From assembly GCF_004023625.1 (NCBI RefSeq), contig NZ_RPDJ01000011.1, positions 286,389 to 350,388 on the forward strand: a stretch of 64,000 bases of DNA, read 5' to 3'. The stretch is from Streptomyces cavernae (GTDB lineage Bacteria; Actinomycetota; Actinomycetes; Streptomycetales; Streptomycetaceae). A program made the position numbers and the translations under genes. Shown here piece after piece: positions 1 through 7,400 of this stretch. The number at the start of each line of letters is the position of its first letter. Position 1 is the stretch's first letter. The notes under the pieces are model-generated. The model had not been told where the DNA came from. It saw nothing but the letters and a program-made list of their open reading frames with translations, and did not search any database.

Positions 1-1
1 C

Positions 2-376
2 CCAGGGCTGCTGACGGCCGCCGGTTGGTACAAGCAGAACGGCTCCACCGGATCCGAAACCGCGCCTCACCCGCTCACCGACCCGCTCGGCACCCTCACC
101 GCCCGCGACACGACCGCGCTGCTCATGGCCCAGTGGCAGTCCACGCTCGCCGACCTGCCGCTCGAAGACTGCTTCTACCGGATGATGAAGCCGCCCGAGA
201 TCGGCCGCGGTTGCGGCTTCGACGTCGACTTCAACGACTACCGCGGCAGCTTCAAGGTCTGGGGCCCCGCCAGCGCCCAGGTCGATGGCTTCGGGAATGC
301 CGTATCGCCGCAGGTCGGCGCCTGGATCGGGTCCCGGCTGCGCGCCATCCTCCACGGCCCGAGCGCCGCCATCTGA
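2..376 (+). CDS. DNA (cytosine-5) methyltransferase, C-terminal part (5' end outside window)
   Basis: The frame is open from the first bases and ends at TGA 374-376, so about 124 C-terminal residues are present. The stretch with FGNAVSPQVG near the end matches motif X (GNAVxP) of C5 DNA methyltransferases. Upstream, LTDPLGTLTARD and CFYRMMKPPEIGRGCGFD resemble the region between the target-recognition part and motifs IX/X. Catalytic motifs I and IV would lie upstream and cannot be checked. Such enzymes are common on actinobacterial phages and plasmids, where they mark or protect DNA. The family assignment is strong; recognition specificity is unknown. Confidence 0.85.
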   Translation, partial: PGLLTAAGWYKQNGSTGSETAPHPLTDPLGTLTARDTTALLMAQWQSTLADLPLEDCFYRMMKPPEIGRGCGFDVDFNDYRGSFKVWGPASAQVDGFGNAVSPQVGAWIGSRLRAILHGPSAAI

Positions 377-468
377 CCACACGCCCGCGCTCCGGTCGAC
401 ACATCTCGACCCCAAGCCCACCGAAGACACCCACCAGGCCAGACGGCCGAGACAGGAAAGGCAGCCTG

Positions 469-1008
469 ATGGCAGGCGAGACCGTAATCACCGTCGTCGG
501 CAACCTCGTTGACGACCCCGAACTCCGCTTCACCCCCTCCGGGCTGGCCGTCGCGAAGTTCCGTGTCGCGTCCACCCCTCGCACCTTTGACCGGGACACC
601 CAGGAGTGGAAGGACGGCGAGAGCCTGTTCCTCACCTGCTCGGTGTGGCGGCAGGTTGCCGAGAACGTCGCGGAGTCCCTCCAGCACGGCATGCGCGTGG
701 TCGTGCAGGGACGGCTCAAGCAACGCTCGTACGAAGACCGTGAGGGCGTGAAGCGGACCGTGTACGAGCTGGACGTGGACGAGGTCGGGGCGAGCCTGCG
801 CAATGCGTCCGCGAAGGTCACGAAGAACGCCAAGGGCGGCCAGGGCGGCGGCCAAGGTAGGGGTCAGGGCGGCTGGAACGGCCAGCAGCAGGCCCGCTCC
901 GGCCCCCCGGCCGATGACCCGTGGGCGGCGAACCAGGACGCCGGCCAGAACACCGCCGCGTGGTCGTGGGGCTCGCAGGGTGACGCCTCCGACGAGCCTC
1001 CCTTCTAG
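469..1008 (+). CDS. ssb: Single-stranded DNA-binding protein
   Basis: This 179-aa protein has an N-terminal OB fold (about residues 1-115; GNLVDDPELRFTPSGLAVAKF, then FLTCSVWRQVAENVAES and VVVQGRLKQRSYE), a Gly/Gln-rich linker and an acidic tip ending SDEPPF. That is the standard bacterial SSB layout; the DEPPF tip recruits partner proteins. It binds ssDNA as a tetramer during replication and recombination. The ATG is preceded by AGGAAAGG. Frame-compatible sequence further upstream has no SSB similarity. Position after a DNA methyltransferase suits a plasmid or phage replication region. Confidence 0.96.
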   Translation: MAGETVITVVGNLVDDPELRFTPSGLAVAKFRVASTPRTFDRDTQEWKDGESLFLTCSVWRQVAENVAESLQHGMRVVVQGRLKQRSYEDREGVKRTVYELDVDEVGASLRNASAKVTKNAKGGQGGGQGRGQGGWNGQQQARSGPPADDPWAANQDAGQNTAAWSWGSQGDASDEPPF

Positions 1009-1024
1009 GTAGGAATGCCAACGG

Positions 1025-1058
1025 CCCGGCCCTCGGGGGGACTTCCCCGGGGGCCGGG
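1025..1058 (+). terminator. Terminator-like hairpin after ssb
   Basis: A 14-bp GC-rich stem (1025-1038 pairing with 1045-1058, one mismatch) around a 6-nt loop lies 16 nt after the ssb stop. There is no strong T-run. Its loop lacks the CTCGACC motif of the other hairpins in the window. Confidence 0.6.
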
Positions 1059-1073
1059 TCGTTCTCGTCTCCA

Positions 1074-1111
1074 CCATTTTCATTGCGCGCGCATTGAAAA
1101 ATGGTTAGGGT
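1074..1111 (+). promoter_or_regulatory. Promoter with an overlapping near-palindrome
   Basis: A -35-like TTGCGC (1083-1088), a 17-nt spacer and TAGGGT (1106-1111) precede the gene at 1148. An AT-rich near-palindrome spans 1074-1104, with CCATTTT on the left, AAAAATGG on the right and a CATTGCGCGCGCATTG core. It covers the -35 and looks like an operator for a dimeric regulator. It is not related to the CACGTYGGGAC promoters further right. Confidence 0.5.
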
Positions 1112-1147
1112 GGCCCTGCCACACCCCCCTGAACAGGGAGAACACAC

Positions 1148-1861
1148 TTGAACGGCAAACTCGACACCTCCGGCCTTGTCCCGGCCTGGCTCAACAAGCC
1201 GGAAGCGAAGCCGAGCACGAAGCCGGAGCCCAAGACGGAAAGCTCCAGCGCCACCGAGCCCCAGAACGCCGGGGCCGAAGTCGACCACCACGACGCGGAC
1301 TTCGAGCCCCCCGCTCCCGTCCTCCCGGACTGGTTGGTCAAGGCCGAGGCCGAACGCCAGCAGCAGGAGGACGAACTCCTGGCGCGCAACGTCCTCAAGG
1401 CCCGCAAGGACGCCCACCGGGTCAACACCCGGCTCCGAGAACTCGGCATCAACCCCATCTCGGCGGCGAGCGAACGCTCCGGAATCTTCTTCCCGGCCAA
1501 GCTCACCGAGGCGGCCTACGAGGCCTACGCCGTCCACGCCACGTGGGACGAGCAGGCCGAGATGGTGCGCCTCCTCGTCGAAGACTGGGAGAGCCCCCAG
1601 CACGGCTTCACCGGCAAGCTGCCCTCCCGTCTGCTGCACCGCACGGCCGACGTGGCGTACGCCCGCCACGAGGGCCCCACCGGGCACTCGTCTCGCCGCC
1701 CCTCGGCCGCCACGGTGCGCGCAAAGACGCGGGCCGTGGCGATCCGCGGCCTCAACCCCGAGCCGGGCAGCAACACCTCCCACGACACGAACGCGGTCGT
1801 GGCCGCCCTCGGCTCCCTCACCGCGGCCGTCCTCTACACCGCCTACAACGACCAGCCCTGA
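1148..1861 (+). CDS. Hypothetical plasmid/phage protein, 237 aa
   Basis: I do not recognise this protein. The TTG start is used because GGGAG lies 8 nt upstream and the promoter is just before it. Residues about 15-60 are a Pro/Lys/Glu-rich low-complexity segment. The middle (about 65-150) is charged and helical, with a DWLVKAEAERQQQEDELLARN stretch (a cut of a longer helix). The C-terminus (about 180-237) has SAATVRAKTRAVAIRGLNPE. No signal peptide or membrane segment is seen. It is followed by a conserved-loop hairpin and the gene at 1933, probably in the same operon. Confidence 0.6.
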   Translation: MNGKLDTSGLVPAWLNKPEAKPSTKPEPKTESSSATEPQNAGAEVDHHDADFEPPAPVLPDWLVKAEAERQQQEDELLARNVLKARKDAHRVNTRLRELGINPISAASERSGIFFPAKLTEAAYEAYAVHATWDEQAEMVRLLVEDWESPQHGFTGKLPSRLLHRTADVAYARHEGPTGHSSRRPSAATVRAKTRAVAIRGLNPEPGSNTSHDTNAVVAALGSLTAAVLYTAYNDQP

Positions 1862-1871
1862 CACCCCTGCC

Positions 1872-1904
1872 GGGGTCCCGGCCCGCTCGACCTGGCCGGG
1901 GCCC
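1872..1904 (+). terminator. Conserved-loop hairpin (CTCGACC family)
   Basis: The stem GGGGTCCCGGCC pairs with GGCCGGGGCCCC around a loop containing CTCGACCT, 11 nt after the stop of the 1148 gene. This is one of the two leftmost members of the hairpin family that is dense at 10-26 kb. Confidence 0.7.
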
Positions 1905-1932
1905 CGCCCCACCTCCAGAAGGGAGGACCTCC

Positions 1933-2367
1933 GTGACTGACACCACCGCATCCGCGGCCGCCCAGCTTATCCGGGAGGCCGCCAAGACCCGGCGCGGCAT
2001 GCACGGCAAGCACGCCGCCGAACTCCTCGACCAGCACGGCCACAGCGAAGAAGCCGAGGTGATCCGCCGCGCCGTAGTCGAACGGAGCGGCCACCTCTCC
2101 GCAAAGCAGGCCGCCGACCTCCTCGACGGCGACAACACCCCCAAGCCCGCCAAGGTCCGGCACACCTTCCGCGCAACCGCCCGGCACGCCGACGGCACGG
2201 ACTGCACCCACAAGATCAGCCCTCGCGGCAAGGCCGTCGAACCCGGCTGCACCGGCCGCCACGACTACCGCGCCTCCTGCACCTGCGGCACATGGCAGGA
2301 CACCGGCCCCACGAGAGCAGCCCTTGAGTTCTCCCACACCTCCCACCGCAGCACCCGCGAAGCCTGA
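1933..2367 (+). CDS. Hypothetical protein with C-terminal Cys/His residues, 144 aa
   Basis: GTG start with a strong AAGGGAGGACC upstream. The N-terminal half is helical and Ala/Leu/His-rich (residues 1-75, with two KxAADLLDxxG-like turns, HAAELLDQHG and QAADLLDGDN, which read as a short internal repeat). The C-terminal half contains DCTH, GCTGRHDYRASCTCGTW: four Cys plus His that could hold a zinc ion. No family recognised. It is followed by a second conserved-loop hairpin. Confidence 0.6.
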   Translation: MTDTTASAAAQLIREAAKTRRGMHGKHAAELLDQHGHSEEAEVIRRAVVERSGHLSAKQAADLLDGDNTPKPAKVRHTFRATARHADGTDCTHKISPRGKAVEPGCTGRHDYRASCTCGTWQDTGPTRAALEFSHTSHRSTREA

Positions 2368-2379
2368 CCCATCCCCTTC

Positions 2380-2413
2380 GGGGGTCCGGCCCGCTCGACC
2401 CGCGGCCGGCCCC
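2380..2413 (+). terminator. Conserved-loop hairpin (CTCGACC family)
   Basis: A GGGGGTCCGGCC arm pairs with GGCCGGCCCCC around a loop with GCTCGACCC, 12 nt after the stop of the 1933 gene. Confidence 0.65.
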
Positions 2414-2508
2414 CCGTTTGGCGCCGACGACAGCACGGCGCCACCTGACCCCTTCCCGCACGCTCAGGGGCGGCCCCACCGCCCCTGAGCCCGGTCCCCG
2501 GAGCAGCC

Positions 2509-2778
2509 GTGAGCGCCGACGAAATGACCCCGTACGAGCGGCTGATGGCCGAAGCCCTTCCGACCGGCAAGTTCGGCGGCGACCGCCCGGCCCCTGCCGA
2601 GTGGACCCCGATCCAGCAGGCCCAGCACGTTGCCGACCTCCTTGCCGAACTCGACCGCTTCGAGTGGCAAGACGAGTACGCCGAAGCCAAACGCGAACGC
2701 GACCGCGAACGCTACGCGCTCCGCCGCGCGCACCTCCACATCGTCCCTACCGAGCCGGTCGACGAAACGGCCGCCTGA
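2509..2778 (+). CDS. Hypothetical small protein, 89 aa
   Basis: GTG start with GGAG 6 nt upstream. The product is charged and mostly helical. Residues 45-70 (RFEWQDEYAEAKRERDRERY) form a highly charged helix that could be a coiled coil. No family recognised. It lies 23 nt before the next gene in the same direction. Confidence 0.55.
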   Translation: MSADEMTPYERLMAEALPTGKFGGDRPAPAEWTPIQQAQHVADLLAELDRFEWQDEYAEAKRERDRERYALRRAHLHIVPTEPVDETAA

Positions 2779-2801
2779 CCGCATCGGGAGCAATCCCCAC
2801 C

Positions 2802-3437
2802 ATGGACAACACCGAACGCCGAGCACTGACCATGAGCGCTATCTCGCTCGTCCTCTCCGGCGACGTCGACCAGGCCGCTGTAACCCTCGACCGCATCATC
2901 GCCACCAGCTGCCCGGCGCAGATGTACACCGTGTGCTGCGCGTTCGCCACAGTCGGAGCGCACGCCCTGCGCACGAAGTTCGCCGACCGCGGCCCGAACA
3001 ACTTCCTGTACATCAAGCCGCCCGGCCCCGGCACCGCCGACAGCCCGGCTCGCATGTTCGCCCGCCGCTTCATCACCACCTTCGCCAATCGCGACCACGC
3101 CATGACCAAAGCCCTGTTCGCGGTCGCCCACGAGGCGCCGGGAGACCAGTTCCAAAGGTCCGTGGCCGCACTCCTCAACGAGGCCGCCCACATGCACATG
3201 GACGTCTGCGAAGACCACCACAAAGCCGTCATGGGCCTGCCCGAGCCGCAGCCCGGCCCCGGCTGGCCCGCCCGCGCCTGGACAACTCCCAGCCCGATCA
3301 ACGACTCCCGCGTCCACGACCAGCGCGCCATCGCCTCCGGCAAACGCCGCTCCCGCCCGCATACCTACCGGGCGGCCCAGGCCGCCACCAGCCCCCGCAG
3401 AGAGGACCCCTCGCCTCATGACCAGCCCGACCAGTGA
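2802..3437 (+). CDS. Hypothetical protein, 211 aa
   Basis: ATG 2802 follows GGGAG by 11 nt; ATG 2832 (MSAISLVLSG) is a possible alternative start. The sequence has a helical N-terminal domain with two Cys (SCPAQMYTVCCAF), a central part with ARRFITTFANRDHAMTKALF and a basic C-terminal tail. Family not recognised. Its 3' end overlaps the next gene by 20 nt, which supports translational coupling in one operon. Confidence 0.6.
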   Translation: MDNTERRALTMSAISLVLSGDVDQAAVTLDRIIATSCPAQMYTVCCAFATVGAHALRTKFADRGPNNFLYIKPPGPGTADSPARMFARRFITTFANRDHAMTKALFAVAHEAPGDQFQRSVAALLNEAAHMHMDVCEDHHKAVMGLPEPQPGPGWPARAWTTPSPINDSRVHDQRAIASGKRRSRPHTYRAAQAATSPRREDPSPHDQPDQ

Positions 3438-3834
3438 CGAGACCCCCGAGACCCGCCTGGCGATGATCGACGGGCGGGACGCGCTCGCCTTCGTCATCAT
3501 CCGCCCCAGCTCCACCAACCCCGACACCGTCACCGTCGAAGCGAGCTCCCGCGGCATGCCCAAGGCCGCCGCCGCGTACGCCCTCCGCAACGTCGCCGCC
3601 CGATTCGACGCCGAGGCGATAGCCGAAGGAGACGAGCCGATCCCGTACCCGAACGCCACCGAGCCGCCGTCCGCCGCCACAGCGACAGCATCCGAAGCGT
3701 CAGCCGACCCCGCTCGAGGCGTCCGTTCCACCGGTGTGCCGCGCCCCCGAGGCCTCGACGCCCTGCTCAACCACGTGGCCGCCCACCTCCCCGACAACGA
3801 GGAGCCGCACGCGCAGGAGGCGAACCAGCCGTGA
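3418..3834 (+). CDS. Hypothetical protein, 138 aa
   Basis: ATG start with AGAGAGGAC upstream, inside the end of the previous gene. Residues 10-65 look like a compact alpha/beta fold (ALAFVIIRPSSTNPDTVTVE, then KAAAAYALRNVAARFDAEA). Residues 80-115 are Ala/Ser/Pro-rich linker, with a short helical tail. No family recognised. It overlaps the next gene by 4 nt (GTGA). Confidence 0.6.
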   Translation: MTSPTSDETPETRLAMIDGRDALAFVIIRPSSTNPDTVTVEASSRGMPKAAAAYALRNVAARFDAEAIAEGDEPIPYPNATEPPSAATATASEASADPARGVRSTGVPRPRGLDALLNHVAAHLPDNEEPHAQEANQP

Positions 3835-4358
3835 CCGCGCCCAGAACGGCACGCCAGGCGCACTACCGCAGCGCCGACTGGATCACCATCCACCCCGTGG
3901 GCACGTGTGACTGCCGCCGCTGCCGTCCCCGCAGCAGCCCCGGCAGCCGGGCCGCAACCTCTCCCCAGCCCACGCTCGCGCCGGAGACCGCGCCCGGCCA
4001 GGCGCCGATCGAACTGCCCACCGAACCGCGCCAGATCCGCATCCACTCGCCGGGCATGCGCCCCTTCGACTGCACGCTCCACCCCGACGGGACGCTCACG
4101 GCCGTCATGCACGGCAAGCCGTACCGGAACCTGTGCACCTTCGCCGACATGCTCGAAAGGAACTGGGCGAACTCCCACATCGACTGGAACCCCGAGCCGC
4201 TGCCGGACGAGGAGCCCGAGCACGCCCCGCCGGTGTTGCCCGGCGCTGAAAATGCCGACGAAGCAGGCGTTCACGGTGCCGATGAAGATTCCGGCGAATC
4301 GGGCGGGATCGTCGGCGAGGTGTCGCTTTCATCGGCACGGTGTCGGGGTGCCGGGTAA
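3831..4358 (+). CDS. Hypothetical protein whose 3' end runs into a mobile element, 175 aa
   Basis: GTG overlaps the previous stop by 4 nt. The N-terminal part has CDCRRC, a possible metal-binding pair, then a Pro-rich linker and a domain at residues 60-135 (QIRIHSPGMRPFDCTLHPDG). The stop codon (4356-4358) lies inside the left inverted repeat of the 4331-6386 element. The last 35 or so residues (from about ENADEAGVHG) are acidic and unlike the rest, so they probably come from inserted DNA. The original C-terminus is probably lost. Confidence 0.55.
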   Translation: MTAPRTARQAHYRSADWITIHPVGTCDCRRCRPRSSPGSRAATSPQPTLAPETAPGQAPIELPTEPRQIRIHSPGMRPFDCTLHPDGTLTAVMHGKPYRNLCTFADMLERNWANSHIDWNPEPLPDEEPEHAPPVLPGAENADEAGVHGADEDSGESGGIVGEVSLSSARCRGAG

Positions 4359-4380
4359 GAACCGTGTCACCGGCCGCAGA
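4331..4380. repeat. Left inverted repeat of the 2-kb unit
   Basis: Read on the minus strand, this aligns with 6338-6386 with roughly 85% identity and two small gaps. It includes an identical 15-nt GGTGACACGGTTCTT. It contains the stop codon of the 3831 gene. Confidence 0.75.
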
Positions 4381-4387
4381 CGAGCGG

Positions 4388-4515
4388 TCAGGGCTTCGTG
4401 GCCGTGCTCTTCTTGGGCTGGTGGGGCACGGTCTGGTCTTGTCGAGGTGCCGGTGCAACGTGGAGCGGGGCACACCGAACATGTCGGCGATCTGCTGGAC
4501 GGGGTGGCCCACCGG
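4388..4515 (-). pseudogene. Serine recombinase (resolvase/invertase) C-terminal HTH fragment
   Basis: A minus-strand frame reads VQQIADMFGVPRSTLHRHL, the typical C-terminal helix-turn-helix of Hin/Tn3-resolvase-type serine recombinases. It then shifts to a second frame ending QPKKSTATKP. The catalytic N-terminal domain is absent and a frameshift is needed, so this is a remnant. Confidence 0.65.
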
Positions 4516-4814
4516 AGCACTTCTGGATCTCGTCGGAGAGGTCGTTGTCATCACCGATAACAGGCCTGTGACTTGCGGTGATGCGCGAAGTGGCGCAGCT
4601 GTCACCTCCGCCCACGCACGGCTGGCCTCGTCATGCGAGACGTCGGACCGGCCGAGGATTCGGCGCCTGGCGGCGTATGCTGACCGGTGCGCGCTCAGGG
4701 CGCGACCGGTCCGCGGAAAGGGCGAAGCCCACCTGATGCTCGTAGCTCTGCGCAGCCATCCTCTTTTCCGGCCTGATCAAGCGGACACCAGGCAGATACG
4801 GAAGGGAGGCCCTC

Positions 4815-6272
4815 GTGCCCGTTCACCGACTGCCCGACCAGCCCAGCCTGGAGCGTCTGCGCAAGCAGGCCAAGGTTCTGCTGCACCATGTGCGGGCGGG
4901 GATGCCGAACGCGCTCGCGCTGGTCACGGAATTCCATCCGCAGCCGCCCACAGCGCTGAAGCTGTCCGACGCGCAGCTGGTCACCGCGCGCATGTACGGC
5001 TTCGCCAGCTGGCCCCGGCTGAAGCAGTACGTCGACATCGTGGAGCGCTTCTCCCGCTCGCCTCACCAAGTCCCGCCCGGTGAAGACCTTTCCCGGGAGT
5101 TCCTGCGGCTCGCCTGCCTCACCTACGGCGACGACTATCCGGGCCGCACCGGCGAGGCCGACCAGTTGCTGGCGCGCCATCCCGAGGTGGCCACCGCCGA
5201 CGTGTTCACGATGGCGGCCACCGGCTCGGCCGAGCCGCTGGCCGCGGCGCTGGCGGCCGGCCCCGGCCTCGCCCGGTCCCAGGGCGGGCCCTTCGGCTGG
5301 GAGCCGCTGCTCTATCTGACCTACGCGCGCCTGGCGGCCCCTGGTGACAGCGTGGCGTCCGCCCGGCTGCTGCTGCGCCACGGCGCCGATCCGAACGCCG
5401 GCTTTCTGTGGGACGGGATCCCCTCGCCGTTCACCGCGCTCACCGGTGCGTTCGGGGGCGGCGAAGGCCACCAGCCGCGTCACCCCCGGGGCATGGAGCT
5501 GGCCCGACTGCTGCTCGGGGCCGGCGCCGATCCCAACGACGGCCAGACCCTGTACAACCTGGGCCTCGGCGGCGCGTTCGCCGACGACGAGGCCGGCACC
5601 GCCCACCTCGAACTGCTGCTGGAGTACGGCCTGGGACAGGGCGACGGCGGGCCCTGGCGGACCCGGCTGGGCCCGGCCCTGCAGTCCCCGCGCCGGCTGC
5701 TGCGCGAAGAGCTGGCCACCGCCGCTCTGCGCGGCGGCCCGCGCCGTGCCCGGCTGCTCCTGGCACACGGCGCCGAGCCGGACGAGTGTGGCGAGCATCC
5801 GGTCTACGGCGGCCGCACCCCGTACGAGCTGGCGCTGCTGCACGGGCACACCGAGGTCGCCGAGATCCTTGCCGCGGCAGGCGCGACGGCAACTCTGGAC
5901 GGGATGGACGCGTTCGCCGCGGCCTGCATGAGCGCCGATCACGAGGCGGTGGCCGCCTTGGGCCCCGAGGCCCTCGCACGGGCGTTGGCCGGACACCCCG
6001 AGCTGATCAACCGTGCGGCCGAGCACCGCAACCCCGCGGCGGTCCGGTTGCTCGCCGGGCTCGGTTTCGACGTCAACCACCGCGGCCGGGCCACCCCACT
6101 GCACGAGGCGGCCTGGAACGACGATGTGGAGACGGCCCGTGTGCTGATCGAACTCGGCGCCGACCTCACGATCGAGGACACCGAACATCACGCCACGCCA
6201 CTCGGCTGGGCCGAGTACGGCGGCAAGCGCCAGGTGGAGTCGTATCTCAGACCGCTGACTCCTCGGACCTGA
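4815..6272 (+). CDS. Ankyrin-repeat protein, 485 aa
   Basis: GTG start with GGGAGG 5 nt upstream. Residues 1-90 form a leading helical domain (PDQPSLERLRKQAKVLLHHV) often found at the start of actinobacterial ankyrin proteins. Ankyrin-like units follow, each with the LLLxxGADPN consensus: about residues 180 (LLLRHGADPNAG), 230 (LLLGAGADPNDG), 310 (LLLAHGAEPD) and 335-355. The last is the clearest, at about 420-465 (GRATPLHEAAWNDDVETARV, then ELGADLTIED). No enzyme domain or signal peptide is visible, so it is probably a cytoplasmic protein-binding scaffold. It is the only intact gene in the inverted-repeat unit. Confidence 0.85.
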   Translation: MPVHRLPDQPSLERLRKQAKVLLHHVRAGMPNALALVTEFHPQPPTALKLSDAQLVTARMYGFASWPRLKQYVDIVERFSRSPHQVPPGEDLSREFLRLACLTYGDDYPGRTGEADQLLARHPEVATADVFTMAATGSAEPLAAALAAGPGLARSQGGPFGWEPLLYLTYARLAAPGDSVASARLLLRHGADPNAGFLWDGIPSPFTALTGAFGGGEGHQPRHPRGMELARLLLGAGADPNDGQTLYNLGLGGAFADDEAGTAHLELLLEYGLGQGDGGPWRTRLGPALQSPRRLLREELATAALRGGPRRARLLLAHGAEPDECGEHPVYGGRTPYELALLHGHTEVAEILAAAGATATLDGMDAFAAACMSADHEAVAALGPEALARALAGHPELINRAAEHRNPAAVRLLAGLGFDVNHRGRATPLHEAAWNDDVETARVLIELGADLTIEDTEHHATPLGWAEYGGKRQVESYLRPLTPRT

Positions 6273-6337
6273 CACACGATCCCGTACCCCCTGCCCCTTC
6301 ACCCGAATGGAGTACACGGCAGCCGGAGGACCGCCGT

Positions 6338-6386
6338 TTGCGGCTGGTGACACGGTTCTTGCCGGCACTCCGTGTCGCACCGATGC
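6338..6386. repeat. Right inverted repeat of the 2-kb unit
   Basis: The mate of 4331-4380. It lies 66 nt after the ankyrin gene stop and marks the right edge of the unit. Confidence 0.75.
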
Positions 6387-6477
6387 GTAGGACGGCTCCC
6401 GATGCGGCGGCGGTGCTCTGTCCGGCCGCGCCAGCGTCGGTGTGCGGGCAGGCGGCAGCCAGGAACGGCACCGGCGG

Positions 6478-7056
6478 TCAGCCGGTCGGGGAGGGCGCGA
6501 GCAGGCGGCCACGGGTCAGCAGCGCGATCCGCGGCCAGATCTCGCGCGGCCCGTGGCCGAAGCGACGGCGAGCGGCCACGGCAGCGGCCACCAGCGCCTC
6601 GATGGCGTGCGCGAGCGGGTCCCCGCGGTCCGCGGTGGGCAGCGCGTCGGGATCGAGGACGACGACGGCCTGGACGCCGATCCACCGCAGCTCCTCGGCG
6701 GTGCGTCGGGCCCGGCGCAGCCAGCCGCGCACGGTGCCCTCCGGGGCGCCGAGTTCGGCGGCGATCTGCCGGTGTCCATGCCCGCGAGCCGCGCCGGCCA
6801 GGGCCTGGCCCAGGAAGGCCACTGTGTACGCGCGTCGGGGCAGCAGGCCGGCGTCCAGCACCACGTGCGTGCGTCGGCAGGCGGTGCACCGGGCCCGGTC
6901 CGGCCGCGCCGTGACCAGCCCGCCACCGAGGTCGCGGACGGTCCGGGGCCGGGCCCGGCCCCACGGCTTGAGCGCGGCACCGCAGTCCGGGCAGCGCAGT
7001 ATCCGGCGGGCCAGCGCCCGGCGGGCCGCCACCGCGTCCGCAACCTCGATCATCAT
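6478..7056 (-). CDS. Zinc-ribbon plus helix-turn-helix protein (DUF6431-like), 192 aa
   Basis: Near residues 19-25 is CPDCG, and near 57-60 CTAC: two CxxC pairs forming a zinc ribbon. Residues about 95-120 (HRQIAAELGAPEGTVRGWLR) are a helix-turn-helix. The layout matches a DUF6431-type family that in actinobacteria usually sits beside transposase genes and may help target DNA. Here no transposase partner follows, so it may be a leftover of an insertion sequence. Start ATG 7056; ATG 7053 is equally possible. Confidence 0.65.
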   Translation of the reverse strand: MMIEVADAVAARRALARRILRCPDCGAALKPWGRARPRTVRDLGGGLVTARPDRARCTACRRTHVVLDAGLLPRRAYTVAFLGQALAGAARGHGHRQIAAELGAPEGTVRGWLRRARRTAEELRWIGVQAVVVLDPDALPTADRGDPLAHAIEALVAAAVAARRRFGHGPREIWPRIALLTRGRLLAPSPTG

Positions 7057-7400
7057 TCATCCCGTCAGGCTCCGGCCACGCGGCCGAGCAAGGAAAGGGG
7101 CAGGTCGTGTTGCACCCTGGCCCTCAACACCTGCGGGGCGCAAGAGCACCAAGCCGCCCCAGGGCCACCGGCACCGCGCCGACGAGCTGCCCCGGTTCTC
7201 CCCAACTACACCACTGGCTCCCGGCTCACGGCCTTCTTCATCGGCAAGGTGCCGCCGCCTACGAACCGATCAGGGCACCGGACCCGTCGGCACACTCAAC
7301 GCCCGATCTGCGCCCGCGATATCGGCATATTGAGTGCCGCCCAACACCCGCCGGCCGCGGCCGCAGAGCAGACAGACCTGTTCACACCCGGGAGCGACCG
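7057..7400. other. Gene-poor stretch with the tail of an interrupted gene
   Basis: No complete gene is visible. On the plus strand a frame ending at TGA 7402-7404 overlaps the next gene's GTG (7401) by 4 nt. Its last codons (AAEQTDLFTPGSDR) look like a normal plasmid-gene C-terminus. It has lost its start, probably to the insertions at 4.3-7.0 kb. It may be the displaced end of the gene that now stops at 4358; this is inference. Confidence 0.4.

Larger units (their letters stand above)
4331..6386. mobile_element. 2-kb unit bounded by imperfect inverted repeats
   Basis: The ends are inverted copies of each other over about 48 bp (4331-4380 and 6338-6386), sharing the core GGTGACACGGTTCTT. Inside are a decayed recombinase HTH fragment on the minus strand and one intact ankyrin-repeat gene. 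The unit interrupts a run of small plasmid genes. No intact transposase lies inside, so it would be a passenger moved in trans or a deletion derivative. The family was not identified. Confidence 0.6.

Noticed and set aside
818..1951. Long minus-strand frame across ssb and the 1148 gene
   Set aside because: Antisense to two well-supported genes with normal codon use; Gly/Val/Arg-rich without recognisable domain.
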